Origin: Ligustrum vulgare
Taxonomy: Eukaryota; Streptophyta; Magnoliopsida; Lamiales; Oleaceae
DNA length: 64,000 nt
Reading direction: 5' to 3'
Assembly: GCA_963555705.1 (NCBI GenBank)
Contig: OY743190.1
Coordinates: 35,136,929-35,200,928, forward strand
The translations under genes and the position numbers were made by a program. The notes beneath the pieces are model-generated. The model did no database searches and was not told the DNA's origin. It saw only the letters and a program-made list of their open reading frames with translations. Positions 20,479 through 31,408 of the stretch are shown here, one piece after another; positions within the stretch are counted from its first letter, which is position 1, and every line of letters starts with the position of its first letter.

Positions 20479-23400
20479 ATCAATTTGTGACATCAAGATA
20501 CATGACATAGGCAAAGTGAGCTTTTGGAGTAGGAATGAAAATTGGTACAAGTTCAACCGACACAAGCAAAGAAGGTCATCAAAAGCCTTGCTTAAAGTTC
20601 CTTGAACGACCAACGCAATTTGCAAAAAGTCTAGCTCTAGACTATAAATTAAGCGCTTGTTGGGAGGCAACCCAATTTCTCAAACCCTTTTCTTTAGTTA
20701 TTTTGTTTGTTGCTTTTGAGCTATTTTATTGCTTAATTGTTGTTTAGTTGCTTGACAGTGCATTTTAGGAGCACTAGTATATTTAGAATGCATGCATTGA
20801 GTTGTTATGTGCTTTAAATAATTCTAGTATTCTATTTTGCACTTCTAGTTTCTATTGCATTATTATTTGTTTTGTCCTTTTTCATTACAATCTTCCACTT
20901 GAGAATCTAGCTTAGGACATGTACATATAGTTTAGAAGTTGGTTGCATGCATTTGGATGTGTTTAGGGTCGAAAACGGAGTCCAAAATCGAAAAAATGAA
21001 AAAATTTCAGGACACTGCCTTTTATACCGTGCGGTCGCATGGTTCAATTCTGGACAGTTTTGGCAGATTCATTTATATGTTGAATTCTCTCATTTTAACC
21101 ACTTTCAAACCCGTTTTACCTCTCCCAAATCATCCCACATTGAGTCCCCAATTAGTCCCCATTACTTGCACATCATTTTAACTCAAAGTCATGCCTTACA
21201 TTGCATTCAAAACATTAAAAGGTATGAGTTTTTCCACACATTTACACAAAATCTTGCATAATTTGATGTTCTTCATATTTTTATGTGATTGGTGAATTGT
21301 AGATAAATGGGGATGGGTTTAGGATAGTTGATGGGTGTATTGAATTGTGTTTATTATGTGAAAATTTTTGGCTTAATTCAAGTCTCCAACTCTATGATTT
21401 TCATTGATTTCTTTAATATGCATACTAGGTGCTCGATAAAATGCCACAATGAGTGTTTTGTTGAGTTTTGGCAAATCTTTTTGGATGATCACCCTCACTA
21501 CATGTTAAACATCATTTGTGCATCGTTCAATCCATGTTTACACTGATTGCAAGGCCATTGCACTACATGGCACCTCATTGCAAGGCCATTGCAGGCACCA
21601 CTGTACTTGTTTTCAGCTTCACTGCACCTACTTTGTCACATCTTTTCATGACCCAAATGAACTTTAAACTTACTGAATTTTTGATATGTTATAGACCAAG
21701 TTATGTACTTTCATATGCCCGGGACATGTCTCGGAAAATTTTCACTTTTTCGAGGCGATGTCAAGGGTTGAAAATCAGTGGTCGACCACTTTTCAAAATT
21801 TTCAAAAATTTTTCTAAGTCCTAGTTTGGGTGTGTTGTTTTGATTTTCTTTAGTTCCTATGTAATAATTATATTTCTAATGATCATTAATGTTTATTTGC
21901 AAGGAAATGTCATCATGGGGCAATTCACGCCAAACATGGAAAAGGAAGTAATGGGTCATTTCATCCAACAAACATTCAAGTCAAAGCTTCAAAAATGTGA
22001 ACACCAACTCTACAAACCCGGGAAGTACATTAACCCTCTTTGTTATTTCTGTGTTTATTTTCTTTATGTGTTTTGAATACATTGAGGACAATGTATGATT
22101 CTAGTTTGGGGGTGGGAATCTCATTCATGTACTTCATGCACACATTCATTCGATTTTGGGTAGAAAATTCAAATATATTGAAAAATGTGAAAAAATCATA
22201 AAAAGTGAAAATTTTGAAAAATTTTGTTAACTTATTTATTGCTTATGACATGATTTGAATTGAATTGACTTTTGTACTTTAGTTAGAATATTGGGCAACA
22301 TGTGAACTAAATTTTTCTTAACATTCATCCATGTAAGACTTTAATCAAATTGGAGCACATAGCCAATTTCAAGTAAAAACTTGTGCAGGGAGATACTTGA
22401 TACTTGTGGGGTAAACTTGTGCACTTTGAACATAGTATTGATTGAAAAATCCCAAACCTTAAGTAATTTAGATCCTGACCTGAAATGTAGAACCAAACTG
22501 CTCAAGAACAGTTTGAGGGTGGGAAGGTTAGTATGAGTATGCATTGATGGATTTAAGATTTGGAGTTTTTAATTGTACATCTTTAGTGTAAGGGATTTCG
22601 ATCAACGGGTATAAACCATAATAACCAGCATAAAAACAGAAAAATGCTGAAGGTCTTATTCTACTCTTCAAATGCCTTTTTGACTCGAGCAAGTAAGTCT
22701 GAGGAATTCTCTAAATCTGGTACCCTAAACTCAACTGAGTTGGGAGCTGCCGACCTAAAGCTCGCTACATGGGTCAACTAGAAAGCAAGTACGGAGAGTG
22801 GACTTACACATAAGACACAAAAACATCTTTAACTTTTCTGTTTAAGCTTTTATGACTCGGGTAATTAAGTCTGAGGGGTTCTTTGAACCTGGTACCCTAA
22901 GCTCATCTGAGTTGGGAGCTGCCGACCTAAAGCTCGCTACAGGGGTCATATAGAAAGCAAGTATGAAAAGTATTGCACAAAGATGGTAAAAGACAAGGAC
23001 ATTAAAAGAAAAAGTCGTCCATATGAAAGAAAAATAGAATAAAATGGTATAAGCTTTGTTGGTTGAAATTCCTAACACTTTGTTAATTATTCTTGGTCTG
23101 TCGTGCATACTTGTCTAGTCCTAACTGCCTTGTGTGAAAAAATGCGATTTATACATTTTAGAAACCACATCAATAGGAAAGACCTCGGGATATGAGAGAA
23201 AAGCAGTAAGGTTGTGCTCATTCATGAGAGGGTAAGGAAAATCAAAAAGAAAAACATTGTTGATCACATGGGATTTGGGCTTACTCTTGCATAAAAAGTC
23301 ACACATTGTCAAGTTTATTTTTGCATAAGTTTGCGGTTGATTTTGGCTATTCACACACACACAATGAAGTTGAGCATCGGATGAATGAAAATATTTTATG

Positions 23401-23552
23401 TTGTTCATATTTCTTTTTCTAAAGTGAATTGTCAATTTGGATTGTCGAAGTGCATGGTAAATAAGTTGACAAAAGCAAAAATATATATTTTTTATTTAAT
23501 TTGCATTTTTATAGTTTATTTTTATTTTTTGTTCGAGGACGAACAATAGTTC
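20479..23552. other. Long noncoding 3' region of the Athila-like element
   Basis: AT-rich. Contains a TTGGG/CCCAA hairpin motif near 20660, two TTCTAGTTTGGGGG copies (about 22099 and 23550) and a 172-bp tandem duplication at 22681-22975. No coding capacity that I can support. Confidence 0.6.
22681..22975 (+). repeat. 172-bp tandem duplication
   Basis: Two diverged units begin TGACTCG at 22681 and 22853. They share GAGTTGGGAGCTGCCGACC and TAAAGCTCGCTACA. It lies upstream of the polypurine tract. Confidence 0.8.
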
Positions 23553-23563
23553 TAGTTTGGGGG

Positions 23564-23638
23564 TTTGCGTTCAACATAGTCTCCCTGTGCTTCATAAAGT
23601 TTTCCACACGTTGAATCAGCATGTCCCATTATACCGCA
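23564..23638 (-). pseudogene. LINE zinc knuckle segment between two insertions
   Basis: A 75-bp island of LINE: the minus strand reads CGIMGHADSTC followed by GKLYEAQGDYVERK, the CCHC knuckle and following stretch of plant DUF4283 LINEs. It joins in frame to the DUF4283 part (29669) once the Helitron is removed and to the linker (18324) once the LTR element is removed. Confidence 0.88.
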
Positions 23639-23667
23639 CTAGTGAATCATCCCGTGCGATGCACGGG
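23639..23667 (-). other. Helitron A 3' terminus
   Basis: A perfect 7-bp stem with 3-nt loop, CCCGTGCGATGCACGGG (23651-23667, plus strand), lies 8 nt from CTAG (23639-23642). This is the hairpin-CTRR terminator of Helitrons. Confidence 0.88.
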
Positions 23668-24186
23668 AAGAAACGTCTAAATAAAAATAATCATATTCGA
23701 AATTAAATGAATCCTTAAACAAAATAAATAACATTCACAAATAAGAGATACGTTCATCATTTATTAATCTCATGTATAAACATCAACCTTTTAGGGAGAA
23801 GTCATACATGCGAAAATGATTGTGCCTGACTCTTATTGATAGTCATGGCATATGACACCATCAATGAAAATTGTTTTTTTTTTTTTTTTGAAATCTAATA
23901 AGTTTCCTAAAATTCGAATGGCTCAACGATTTGCTTGGAATAGAGAACTTGTGTCCTACATTACTGTCAGATAGAATTTGACCTTATAAAATATGATCGT
24001 CAAGTTTTGTAACGATTATTCACTATCTCCTCGAACCAAAAATCTACCTTGCAAAATGAACACTTAAATGTAGGATCTCCAGTATTCATGTATTCTGAGC
24101 ATTCAAACAATAGATGAAAAAATTAATAAGACCATGCATATAATAGATAAAATTCAATATTTTGACCATTGACAATGAAAAACATG

Positions 24187-24245
<59 letters not shown>
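24187..24245 (+). repeat. (TAA)n microsatellite
   Basis: About 19 uninterrupted ATA/TAA triplets inside Helitron A. Confidence 0.95.
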
Positions 24246-24247
<2 letters not shown>

Positions 24248-25005
24248 TTGCGAGGTTGACAAAGATATTGCATCAAATTTATGATATTTTAGGTTTTCAA
24301 TATTTATACAACGTAATTATTTTCTGATTGAAATTATAATTTATTATTGATCATCTCAATTTTTAGTTAAGTAAATTGGGCGACAATTTATATATTATTG
24401 TGAAAAAATATCATAAAATTTGAATTTAAATATAGCAAAGAATATCTTGGTATGGTTAATTACTTTTTGAAAATTTAAAATTAACAGTTAGGACAAAAAT
24501 CATTAATAACAATATCATTTCAAACAATATAGATAAATTTGTTAACCGTTAATGTTAAAAAATGTGATATTAGACTTTTTGGAATAAAAAATTAGTTAAT
24601 AATTAAATGTAATTGTCGTTGAAATAATTTTGATAAATAATGCAACATAGGAAAGAAATTTAATATGTATATACAATAAATAACTTAAAAATAGGATTTA
24701 GTTATAAAAATTTCAATACAACGTGATTTATAAAAATAAGAATGTGTATAAATTTTAGATATAATTTTAATTGAGAATTTGATATTGGATCTGTATAACT
24801 GAACCAAATATTTATCCATAAAATTAAGACCAATAAAATATCACAATTATTATAAGAAATTAATTACGTATTAAATGTAACTATCTATAAAAATATTTAA
24901 TAATACGCTATAAAAAAGAGCTCCAATTTTTAGATGTACTAAATAACTAAAAATAAGATTATTTATAAAAAAAACTATATGTATGATGTGATTTATAATT
25001 TAATA

Positions 25006-25164
25006 CTCCCCCGTCTCATAAAGATAGTTCTCTACTCATTTTCACACAGATTAAGGACAAAATGGAATATAAAATATTAATTTCACTCTTAAAAAATAAA
25101 GTAGACTATCTTTTTGAGACGGACAAAAACGAAATAGTGGACTATCTTTGTAGGACAGAGAGGG
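25006..25164. mobile_element. Stowaway-like MITE (Tc1/mariner type)
   Basis: 159 bp with terminal inverted repeats starting CTCCCCCGTCTCATAAAGATAG-like on the left and, inverted, CCCTCTCTGTCCTACAAAG on the right. It is flanked by TA dinucleotides (25004-25005 and 25165-25166). The CTCCCTCCGTCC-type end is the Stowaway hallmark. Confidence 0.85.
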
Positions 25165-25476
25165 TATTATCTAGTAATAAAATTTCGACATTATTTTTAA
25201 CTAAAATTTTTACTTTGGATTTGTATAACTGAACACAAATATTTATTTGTAAGACTGAAAATGTTAGAAGAACACATTTTTTTTAATGAAAAAAGAGATT
25301 TTGACACAAAAAAGGCCAAATATAAATAAGTAAAACCAAACAAATTATCGTTCTTATATCATAAAATATAAAAATAAAACTTCTCGATAAAAGCAAATTT
25401 AAAAATAATAATAATAATAATTCTAGTTTCTTGTTTTTATTATTTTTTATACAATGTGATATACAATTTCATCAAA

Positions 25477-28400
25477 TCTTAATATATATAATAATAGTAT
25501 AGCCGTCAAAAAAACCCACACATAGTTTCCCGCCATTTTTCCCTGCTATTTTAGGAAAATTTGTAATTTTATTAATTATTTTAATAATTGAATTAGGAAA
25601 CTTCAATTAATGCAAAATTAATTATAAGTGACATGTAATAAATGACTTATTGATTGTAAAAAATAAAAAATCTATAAAAAGATCAAATTGTATATTATTT
25701 TTATTCTTTTGATAATTATTGTAATATTTTTTTCGTCAAAAAATATGTAATATAGGCGTCAAATTCATGATTTTAACAAGAAGTTCAATACAATTTAACA
25801 AATGAGAGCAAACTCTAAATATATCATTCTTAGAAGGGTAATTGGCACATTTAGTCCCTACCTTTCACATACGTTGTGGAATGCGTCCCTACCTTTGTTT
25901 TTTTGTCCTTATCTATTCACTTTCTTGCCAAAATCACCCTTACCGTCAACCTCTGTCAATTTCAGCCGTTACCCTATTGAATTTAGACCCACTTTGATTT
26001 AGAGTAGAGGGTAATTTCGGAATTAAATAAAAATCAACCTTACATTTCAACCAAAAAAAAAAAAAAGCAACAGCTAAGAGTTTAAATCAGAATTACCTTT
26101 TTCGAAGCAGACAAAATTCTCAAACACTGAAGATCGGATATTTCACTTCTCACATTCCGACCAATCTTCGAAGCATTACCGGCCAGAAAATCCTTTCTCT
26201 TCGACGATTTAACAGTAATAGCCTTCGATTTCAAGTGTTCTACACGTCCATTGCATGGGTAAGTAAGATAGCTTCGTGATTGTGGGTTTTTTCACGTATT
26301 ATGCACAGATGATTGTTCACTGAAAATGGGTATTTTGTGAAAATGCAAGTATTGATTCTCACAGCTCATGATTCCTCCAAGATTCAAAGGGTTTCACGAA
26401 CAACCTCTTGTTTATGGTACTCCCCATTTCATATATTTTTTTGATCTTTGAAGAAATGTGGAGAAACGGGACATAATAGAAGATCGTGTAAAGGAGCACC
26501 ACCAACTCCAGCAACTAGATCATGAGTTATCAATGTTCATAATATTTTTGGACATGCCATTCAAAACAGCTGAAGTATTTTCTTTTTGTAATTTTCTGAA
26601 GTTCTCTTTTGCTTATATGGTGATGTAATTCATTTTTGCAAACTTGTAATGGCGATTTTATTCCTTTGTAATGGTGATTTACTATATCAGTTGCTTTCTT
26701 TACAGCTTTGTATTGTTGAATTGGATGTGATTTTTTGTTTAAACATTGAATTTGCTGTTGTGTATACACAGGTGGAATTATTCTAAGCAGGAAACTGCTG
26801 GTTTTTCCCAATTGAAGGAGGATATTTTGGGCAAAAATTGTAAAAGATAGGGATGATTTCGGAAAAATAAATAAATGGTAGGGATGCATTTTGCACTGAT
26901 TAATGAAAGTCAAGGATGTGTATTGCAATAACAGTTAGAAGGTAGGGATGTGTATAGCAAAGATCGTGAAAGGTAGGGATGATTTTCACAAACTAAAATT
27001 TTGAGGCAAGAAAGCTTATCATCTTCTTCATGAAGTCATTGGACACTGCTTCATATTCATTACTGACAAAATACTGAAATTAAAGCAAATCTTACATGAA
27101 ATTATATCTCATGAACACTATCTATATACTCAAGCTGTCTACGAAATTTCAATTTCCAACATACCCACAATAAAAAGAAAAATTCCAATTTTTTGCTCTT
27201 GTTATCTGCACCTCCACATAAAATTTAAAAATTCAAAACTATCTATCTTCACTTTCATTCTTATAAGTAGGCAATATTATCTCAGTGATTTCAACTTGGA
27301 TGGAAGAAATGGGATTGACGCCAAAATTGGTTAACGGTATTAGTTCTGTCTTCATCGTGTTTTTTTTTGGTTGAAATGTAAGGTAGATTTTTATTCAATT
27401 TCGAAATTGCCCTCAACACTAAACCAAAGTAGGTCTAAAATCAATGGGGTAACAACTAAAATTGACAGAAACTGACGGTAAGGGTGATTTTGGCAAGAAA
27501 GTGAGAAGGTAAGGGTGCATTTGCCAAAAAAATAAAGGTAGGGACGCATTCCACAACGTATGTGAAAGGTAGGGACTAAATGCGCCAATTACCCTTCTTA
27601 GAATTGCCTCAAATAATAATATAGGTAAAAGTTTTACTTATACTTTTTACTTTTTTCAATATCTAATCTTTTTAATTTATCTCATCTAAGACATAAAATG
27701 ATATTTATCATTTCTTACCTAACTTCAATTTGACATAAATGATTAATTTCAAATCTTTTTTCTTATCAAATTAAAAGAAATAATGATATCCGATCTTTCT
27801 ATGTAAATTCAATTGAATCATTTTAATTTCTACAACTTCAGGTTTCGATAAACTCTTTGGTAATTTTGAAATTAATTTTATAAAATTACTCATTTTGTTC
27901 ATTTATCTATTTTTTAATTTTTATAAATTTAAAATAACATCAATTTGTAAAATATATACTACAGACTTTAACAATTAATTCTATAGAAAATAAAAATATA
28001 AGGTTTTATAAAACTTATTATATTTAAAAATAAAATATAGTCCATACATTTATTTAACATGCACAAAAAATAGTTTTTTGTGTGTGGGGGTAACATGGCC
28101 ATTTTCAATAGTTGGTGAAAAATAAAATGTCACATTGTATTTAAAATCATTGAATATGAGTAAGTTTGATATAAACTATAGAAATTATTTTAAATGTGTG
28201 ATTGAAAGTGAAAGAAGGTAGTATAAAAAATAAAATAATTGTCAAATCAATCAATTTAGTGGTTAAAAATTGATTTTCTTTTTTAGAATGTGTGGTTAAA
28301 AAGTAGTATGTGCAATTGTGAAAAATTAGTTTTTAAATAATATGTGGTTGTGAATGAACATTAAAAAAAATTATTTTTGAATAATCAATTCTATATGAAT

Positions 28401-28683
28401 AAATAAACTAAAGAAACTAGATAATGAACAATTAACTGTTAAAAAAAATGCAATTCATAACTTTTGTTTTCTTTTCTTTTCTGATATTTTGATTGTATAT
28501 TGAATATACAATTTATGCATTAAAGTAAGAAATCTAGAAATGAAATTACAAATTATTCACAATTTGTGTATGCAAGTTATTATTATTATTTTTTTATTGT
28601 GTTATTTTTATAGGGCATTGTATTTTTACAACTTATTCAATAAATATTATTTATTTCGTGCATCGCACGGGTGCGATTACTAG
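25477..28683 (+). mobile_element. Helitron B, nested in Helitron A
   Basis: Starts TCTTAATATATATAATAATA after an A and ends with a CGTGC/GCACG hairpin (28657-28669) and CTAG (28680-28683) before a T, the A|T insertion rule. Its 3' end resembles that of Helitron A, implying related families. The orientation is opposite to its host. It has no Rep/helicase ORF. It contains the deleted MULE at 25836-27594; the rest is AT-rich. The 5' end is less certain than the 3' end because only the TC and AT-rich start support it. Confidence 0.7.
25836..27594 (+). mobile_element. Deletion-derivative MULE with 9-bp TSD
   Basis: Inverted repeats start GGGTAATTGGC and extend about 210 bp to the CATTTCAACCAAAAA stretch. 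The 9-bp target duplication TTCTTAGAA is perfect (25827-25835 and 27595-27603). The interior is collinear, in inverse orientation, with the autonomous MULE at 39428-43946: it keeps the first exon (ATG at 26368, reading MIPPRFKGF) and donor, then jumps at about 26450 into the last codons around the CCHC knuckle (AAATGTGGAGAAACGGGACA), followed by the 3' UTR-like region. The transposase body is gone, so it would depend on a partner for movement. Confidence 0.9.
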
Positions 28684-29668
28684 TATATAATAATATGTTT
28701 TTCTTCACTTAACGGCCGAAACCATTAACATATCTATCCAACCCAAAACTATTCTAAATAGCCCAACATTAGTTAACACATTGCAACCCCAACAGAGAAA
28801 TCTAGAACATAATATAAATAAACTATTAACAAATCCTCTTATTAGTCCAAAATAATTTTGCATTCTATATTGATTTCGAAGCTTTCTCTACAATATTATT
28901 GTTTTAATATTTTTTCTTTTTTGTCAGAAACTCAAATCTATGCTCAACGACTCAAAATATCATAGGTCTTGAAGAAAATGGTAGTGTCAATCCTTTTTAC
29001 TTTTTCAAAAAATAATTTACGATTTTTTATTTTCAACTGATTTGTAATATTAATAACTAATAAGCATTACCACTGCACCAGAAATTTTGAATCATAAAAC
29101 GTGAAAAATAGAAGGTGGAGTGAAGCGGTCAGGTTAAATATTACACATTTTTTCAAAGAAATAACCCTTTAATTGAATCTTTTATTATTGTGTATATCTT
29201 CATAATAATTATATATAACAGAAATAAAATAAGTTGTATATAGGGAAATGGAAAAAAAAAAGGATATAGAAAACAAAAATGAATCAACAGATTTTGAAAA
29301 GGGGGACAAAATGAAACAAATTCTGAAAAAGCGAAAAAGGAAAAAAATAATAATTGGCTTTCCAGTGTAATTAGACGGCGGGAAATAGAAGTCATGTAAA
29401 CACAATAAATATTGAAGACTGTAAGTAGACGTCAGCGATTTTGAAAATAATAAATAAATATTGAATGCCCAACTATTTTTGAAGTGGGTTTTGAAGTTAA
29501 TTATTTGATAGGGGATATGAGTAGTGTGAACATGATAAGTATTGAAGTCCCCAAAAATTGGAAAAATAAATAAATAAATAAATAAAATCTGCACATAGTA
29601 CAAGAGTTTTGGAGGAAAACAGTGAAGTTGACTGGGGTTGACTCAGCTACTTTTATATATTATATAGA
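28684..29668. other. 5' part of Helitron A
   Basis: AT-rich, noncoding; open frames here lack recognisable domains. It ends in the Helitron 5' terminus facing the LINE at 29668. Confidence 0.6.
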
Positions 29669-30289
29669 TATGAAACAGAAAGTCAGGATTTTCTCATACT
29701 TGAAATTGATCCATATCCAATCACCTCCTGTTTTTTTGAGTTTCATTCTCCTTTTGAGCGGGAGACGAGTATCCATCGAAACTCTAATTCCCAGAAAGGT
29801 TCTCCACCCATTCGAGAAGTTCTTTGGGTCGGAAGCAAGATACTTACCAATGTAATTGCCGATTTGGACAAGAATTCTTTCAGATCGGAAACTAGCTGGG
29901 ACTTCATAGATTTGCACCCAGAGACTTGTTTCAATGAGAATAGCATTTGTAGGATTTTCATCCTTCTTTAGATGCTTCAGGAGGAGGAGATGTTGGTTGA
30001 CTGTCCAAGGGCCATTTTCCAGCACACGATTCATGTCTAAAGGGTGGAAAAACTGAAACACGTAAATGCCAGATCCCAAATCCTTAATGCATACACCCTT
30101 CTTCGGTCTCCTGATTGATGCCATTGTGTTTTTCATGGAATCGAAATGGATAACACGTTCTGTCATGAATTTTCCAACCAAACAGAATCGGTATTCATCA
30201 GACTCTGTGATTGCATCATCGCTTTGCAGTTCAATTCCTTGTTCCTCGACTTCGATTGACAACTTTGCGTATAGATCTTCAAGAGCCAT
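29669..30289 (-). pseudogene. LINE N-terminal DUF4283-like domain
   Basis: ATG at 30289; 207 codons without a stop up to the Helitron junction. Family-typical features are EEYRFCLVGKF-like (here DEYRFCLVGKFMTE), the stretch GSGIYVFQFFHPLDMNRVL, NGPWTVNQHLLLL and VQIYEVPASFRSE, followed by WIWINFKYEKILTFCFI, which leads straight into the CCHC knuckle at 23638. It is an RNA-binding ORF1-type region. This block is undamaged, unlike the EEP-RT part. Confidence 0.9.
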
Positions 30290-30611
30290 CGTCGGATGGC
30301 AGGGAGAGTGAAATCAATAACCCAGGAGATAGCTTGTCACTGGACAAGATGGAGAGCTCTTCATACAAAAGAGAGAAAAAAAACATCTTCTCATTTTCAA
30401 TTTTTTTTAAGTTCATTTGTACCCTTTCATCTTATATATCATATCTTTGAATTTATGTTTGTACAGTAAACTATATGTTAATATAGTGCAACTTATTTTC
30501 ATCTCTTCAAAGTTTACCATAGATATCTTGCTGCTTGCAGCAAAAATATCAAACTCTGCTATTCACCGTCTTATGAACTTTTTGGCCAACGAAATATCGG
30601 ATCTATGAAGA

Positions 30612-31408
30612 AAATTAACAGTGTGTTTTGTAACTTGTTTATGAACAACATATTTCTTCAAATTAATTTTTAAAAATACATTTTTCTAAACAACTTTTCA
30701 ACAATATATTTTATCTCACAATACAATTTTTTGCTTATTAAAAAAAATATAAACTTTACAAAGCAGATGCCAAGATTACAAGCAATGTTTTCAAACTCGA
30801 ACCGGACCGACCGGGAAACCCGCAGCCAGAGTAAAAAATCAAGTCGGGTGAACCCTAAAACTCGGCCCAGGTCAAACTCGACCAACGACCCGTGTCGACC
30901 CTTGAAACCTTTCTGACCTAGCTCGGGTTGACCCGGGAAACTCGATTGATATATTTTACAATTTGTTTGGATACATTGATTATTTTTTATTTATAATAAT
31001 TCCAATTTTCAATACAACTTTTTAATCACACATTTTTTCTTTCTTCAATTTTTAATCATTTATTTACCTCAAGATTTGAACAAAAAAATGTTTATAATCC
31101 AAACACAAGCCACCGAACAAAGGCTTAATATTATTTCAATGTCTGTGTCGACCTCGAGTTGACCCTCTGACCTTTGACCATGTCCCTCGATCGGGTTGAT
31201 GGTCGGACCGAGTTTGAAAACATTGATTACAAGTTTTTCACTTCAGGATAAAGACAAGTCTCCTTTTGGTAAAGTATTTTATATATATAAAAAAAAATTT
31301 GTTTTCGAGGTAAAATATGTGGTTAAAAAGTTACTTTGGAAAATATGTTAAAAAATGGTATGAAAAAATGTGTTGTTTATAAATTAGTTTACCAAACACA
31401 ATATTGGT
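30612..31408. repeat. Possible TIR element hosting a hAT MITE
   Basis: The left stretch (GTGTTTTGTAACTTGTTTAT and following, to about 30725) is an imperfect inverted copy of about 31290-31408 (ending TTTACCAAACAC). No target duplication was found. A hAT MITE sits inside. Confidence 0.35.
30783..31225. mobile_element. hAT-type MITE with 8-bp TSD
   Basis: 443 bp with a perfect 17-bp terminal inverted repeat CAATGTTTTCAAACTCG. Flanked by a perfect 8-bp duplication ATTACAAG (30775-30782 and 31226-31233), diagnostic of the hAT superfamily. The interior has GACC/GGTC-rich subterminal repeats and no ORF. Confidence 0.9.

Larger units (their letters stand above)
18325..23563 (+). mobile_element. Non-autonomous Athila-like LTR element lacking its 3' LTR
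   Basis: 5' LTR 18325-19744 (TGATAAGTGT...TGTCA), then primer binding site TGGCGCCGTTGCCGGGG (19751-19767), one short ORF (19924-20478), and about 3 kb of noncoding sequence ending in the polypurine tract TAGTTTGGGGG (23553-23563). It has no gag, protease, RT or integrase. The LTR start, this PBS, and the GTTGGGAGGCAACCCAA motif near 20660 are features I associate with Athila-type elements. No second LTR follows: LINE sequence resumes directly after the polypurine tract. It inserted into the LINE linker; flanking LINE codons join in frame when two duplicated bases are discounted. Confidence 0.8.
23639..29668 (-). mobile_element. Helitron A, non-autonomous, in the LINE zinc knuckle
   Basis: On the minus strand it begins TCTATATAATATATAAAAG (29668 downward) and ends with a hairpin plus CTAG (23642-23639), inserted between A and T with no target duplication. 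The junction is proved by the LINE codons: FCFI on one side and CGIMGH on the other join exactly. No Rep/helicase gene is present. It contains a Stowaway MITE (25006-25164) and a second Helitron in the opposite orientation (25477-28683). The remaining 2.8 kb of its own sequence is AT-rich and noncoding. Confidence 0.88.
1..30289 (-). mobile_element. L1-type LINE, split into four blocks by later insertions
   Basis: The pieces read in one direction on the minus strand in the canonical plant L1 order: a DUF4283-like N-terminus (29669-30289), a CCHC knuckle (23564-23638), a linker, endonuclease and reverse transcriptase (14441-18324), then the segment after zf-RVT (1-109). Blocks are separated by a Helitron, an Athila-like LTR element and a Tat gypsy element. 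At the Helitron junction the codons join exactly; at the Athila-like junction they join after removing two duplicated bases. Internal stops and frameshifts in the EEP and RT show it is dead. The 3' end, including any RNase H, poly(A) tail and target duplication, lies left of the window. The 5' UTR beyond 30289 has no clear boundary. The order is seen directly; that it is a single insertion is inferred from the junctions. Confidence 0.85.

Noticed and set aside
28655..28690. 23639-28684 as a single TIR element because of facing CTAG-hairpin ends
   Set aside because: Both are Helitron 3' ends in opposite orientation; the LINE frame shows that the outer element ends at 29668, so two nested Helitrons explain the pattern.
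29169..29603. 144-codon Phe/Ile/Tyr-rich frame resembling membrane protein
   Set aside because: AT-rich Helitron sequence; composition is expected from low-complexity AT DNA and there is no start context or family motif.
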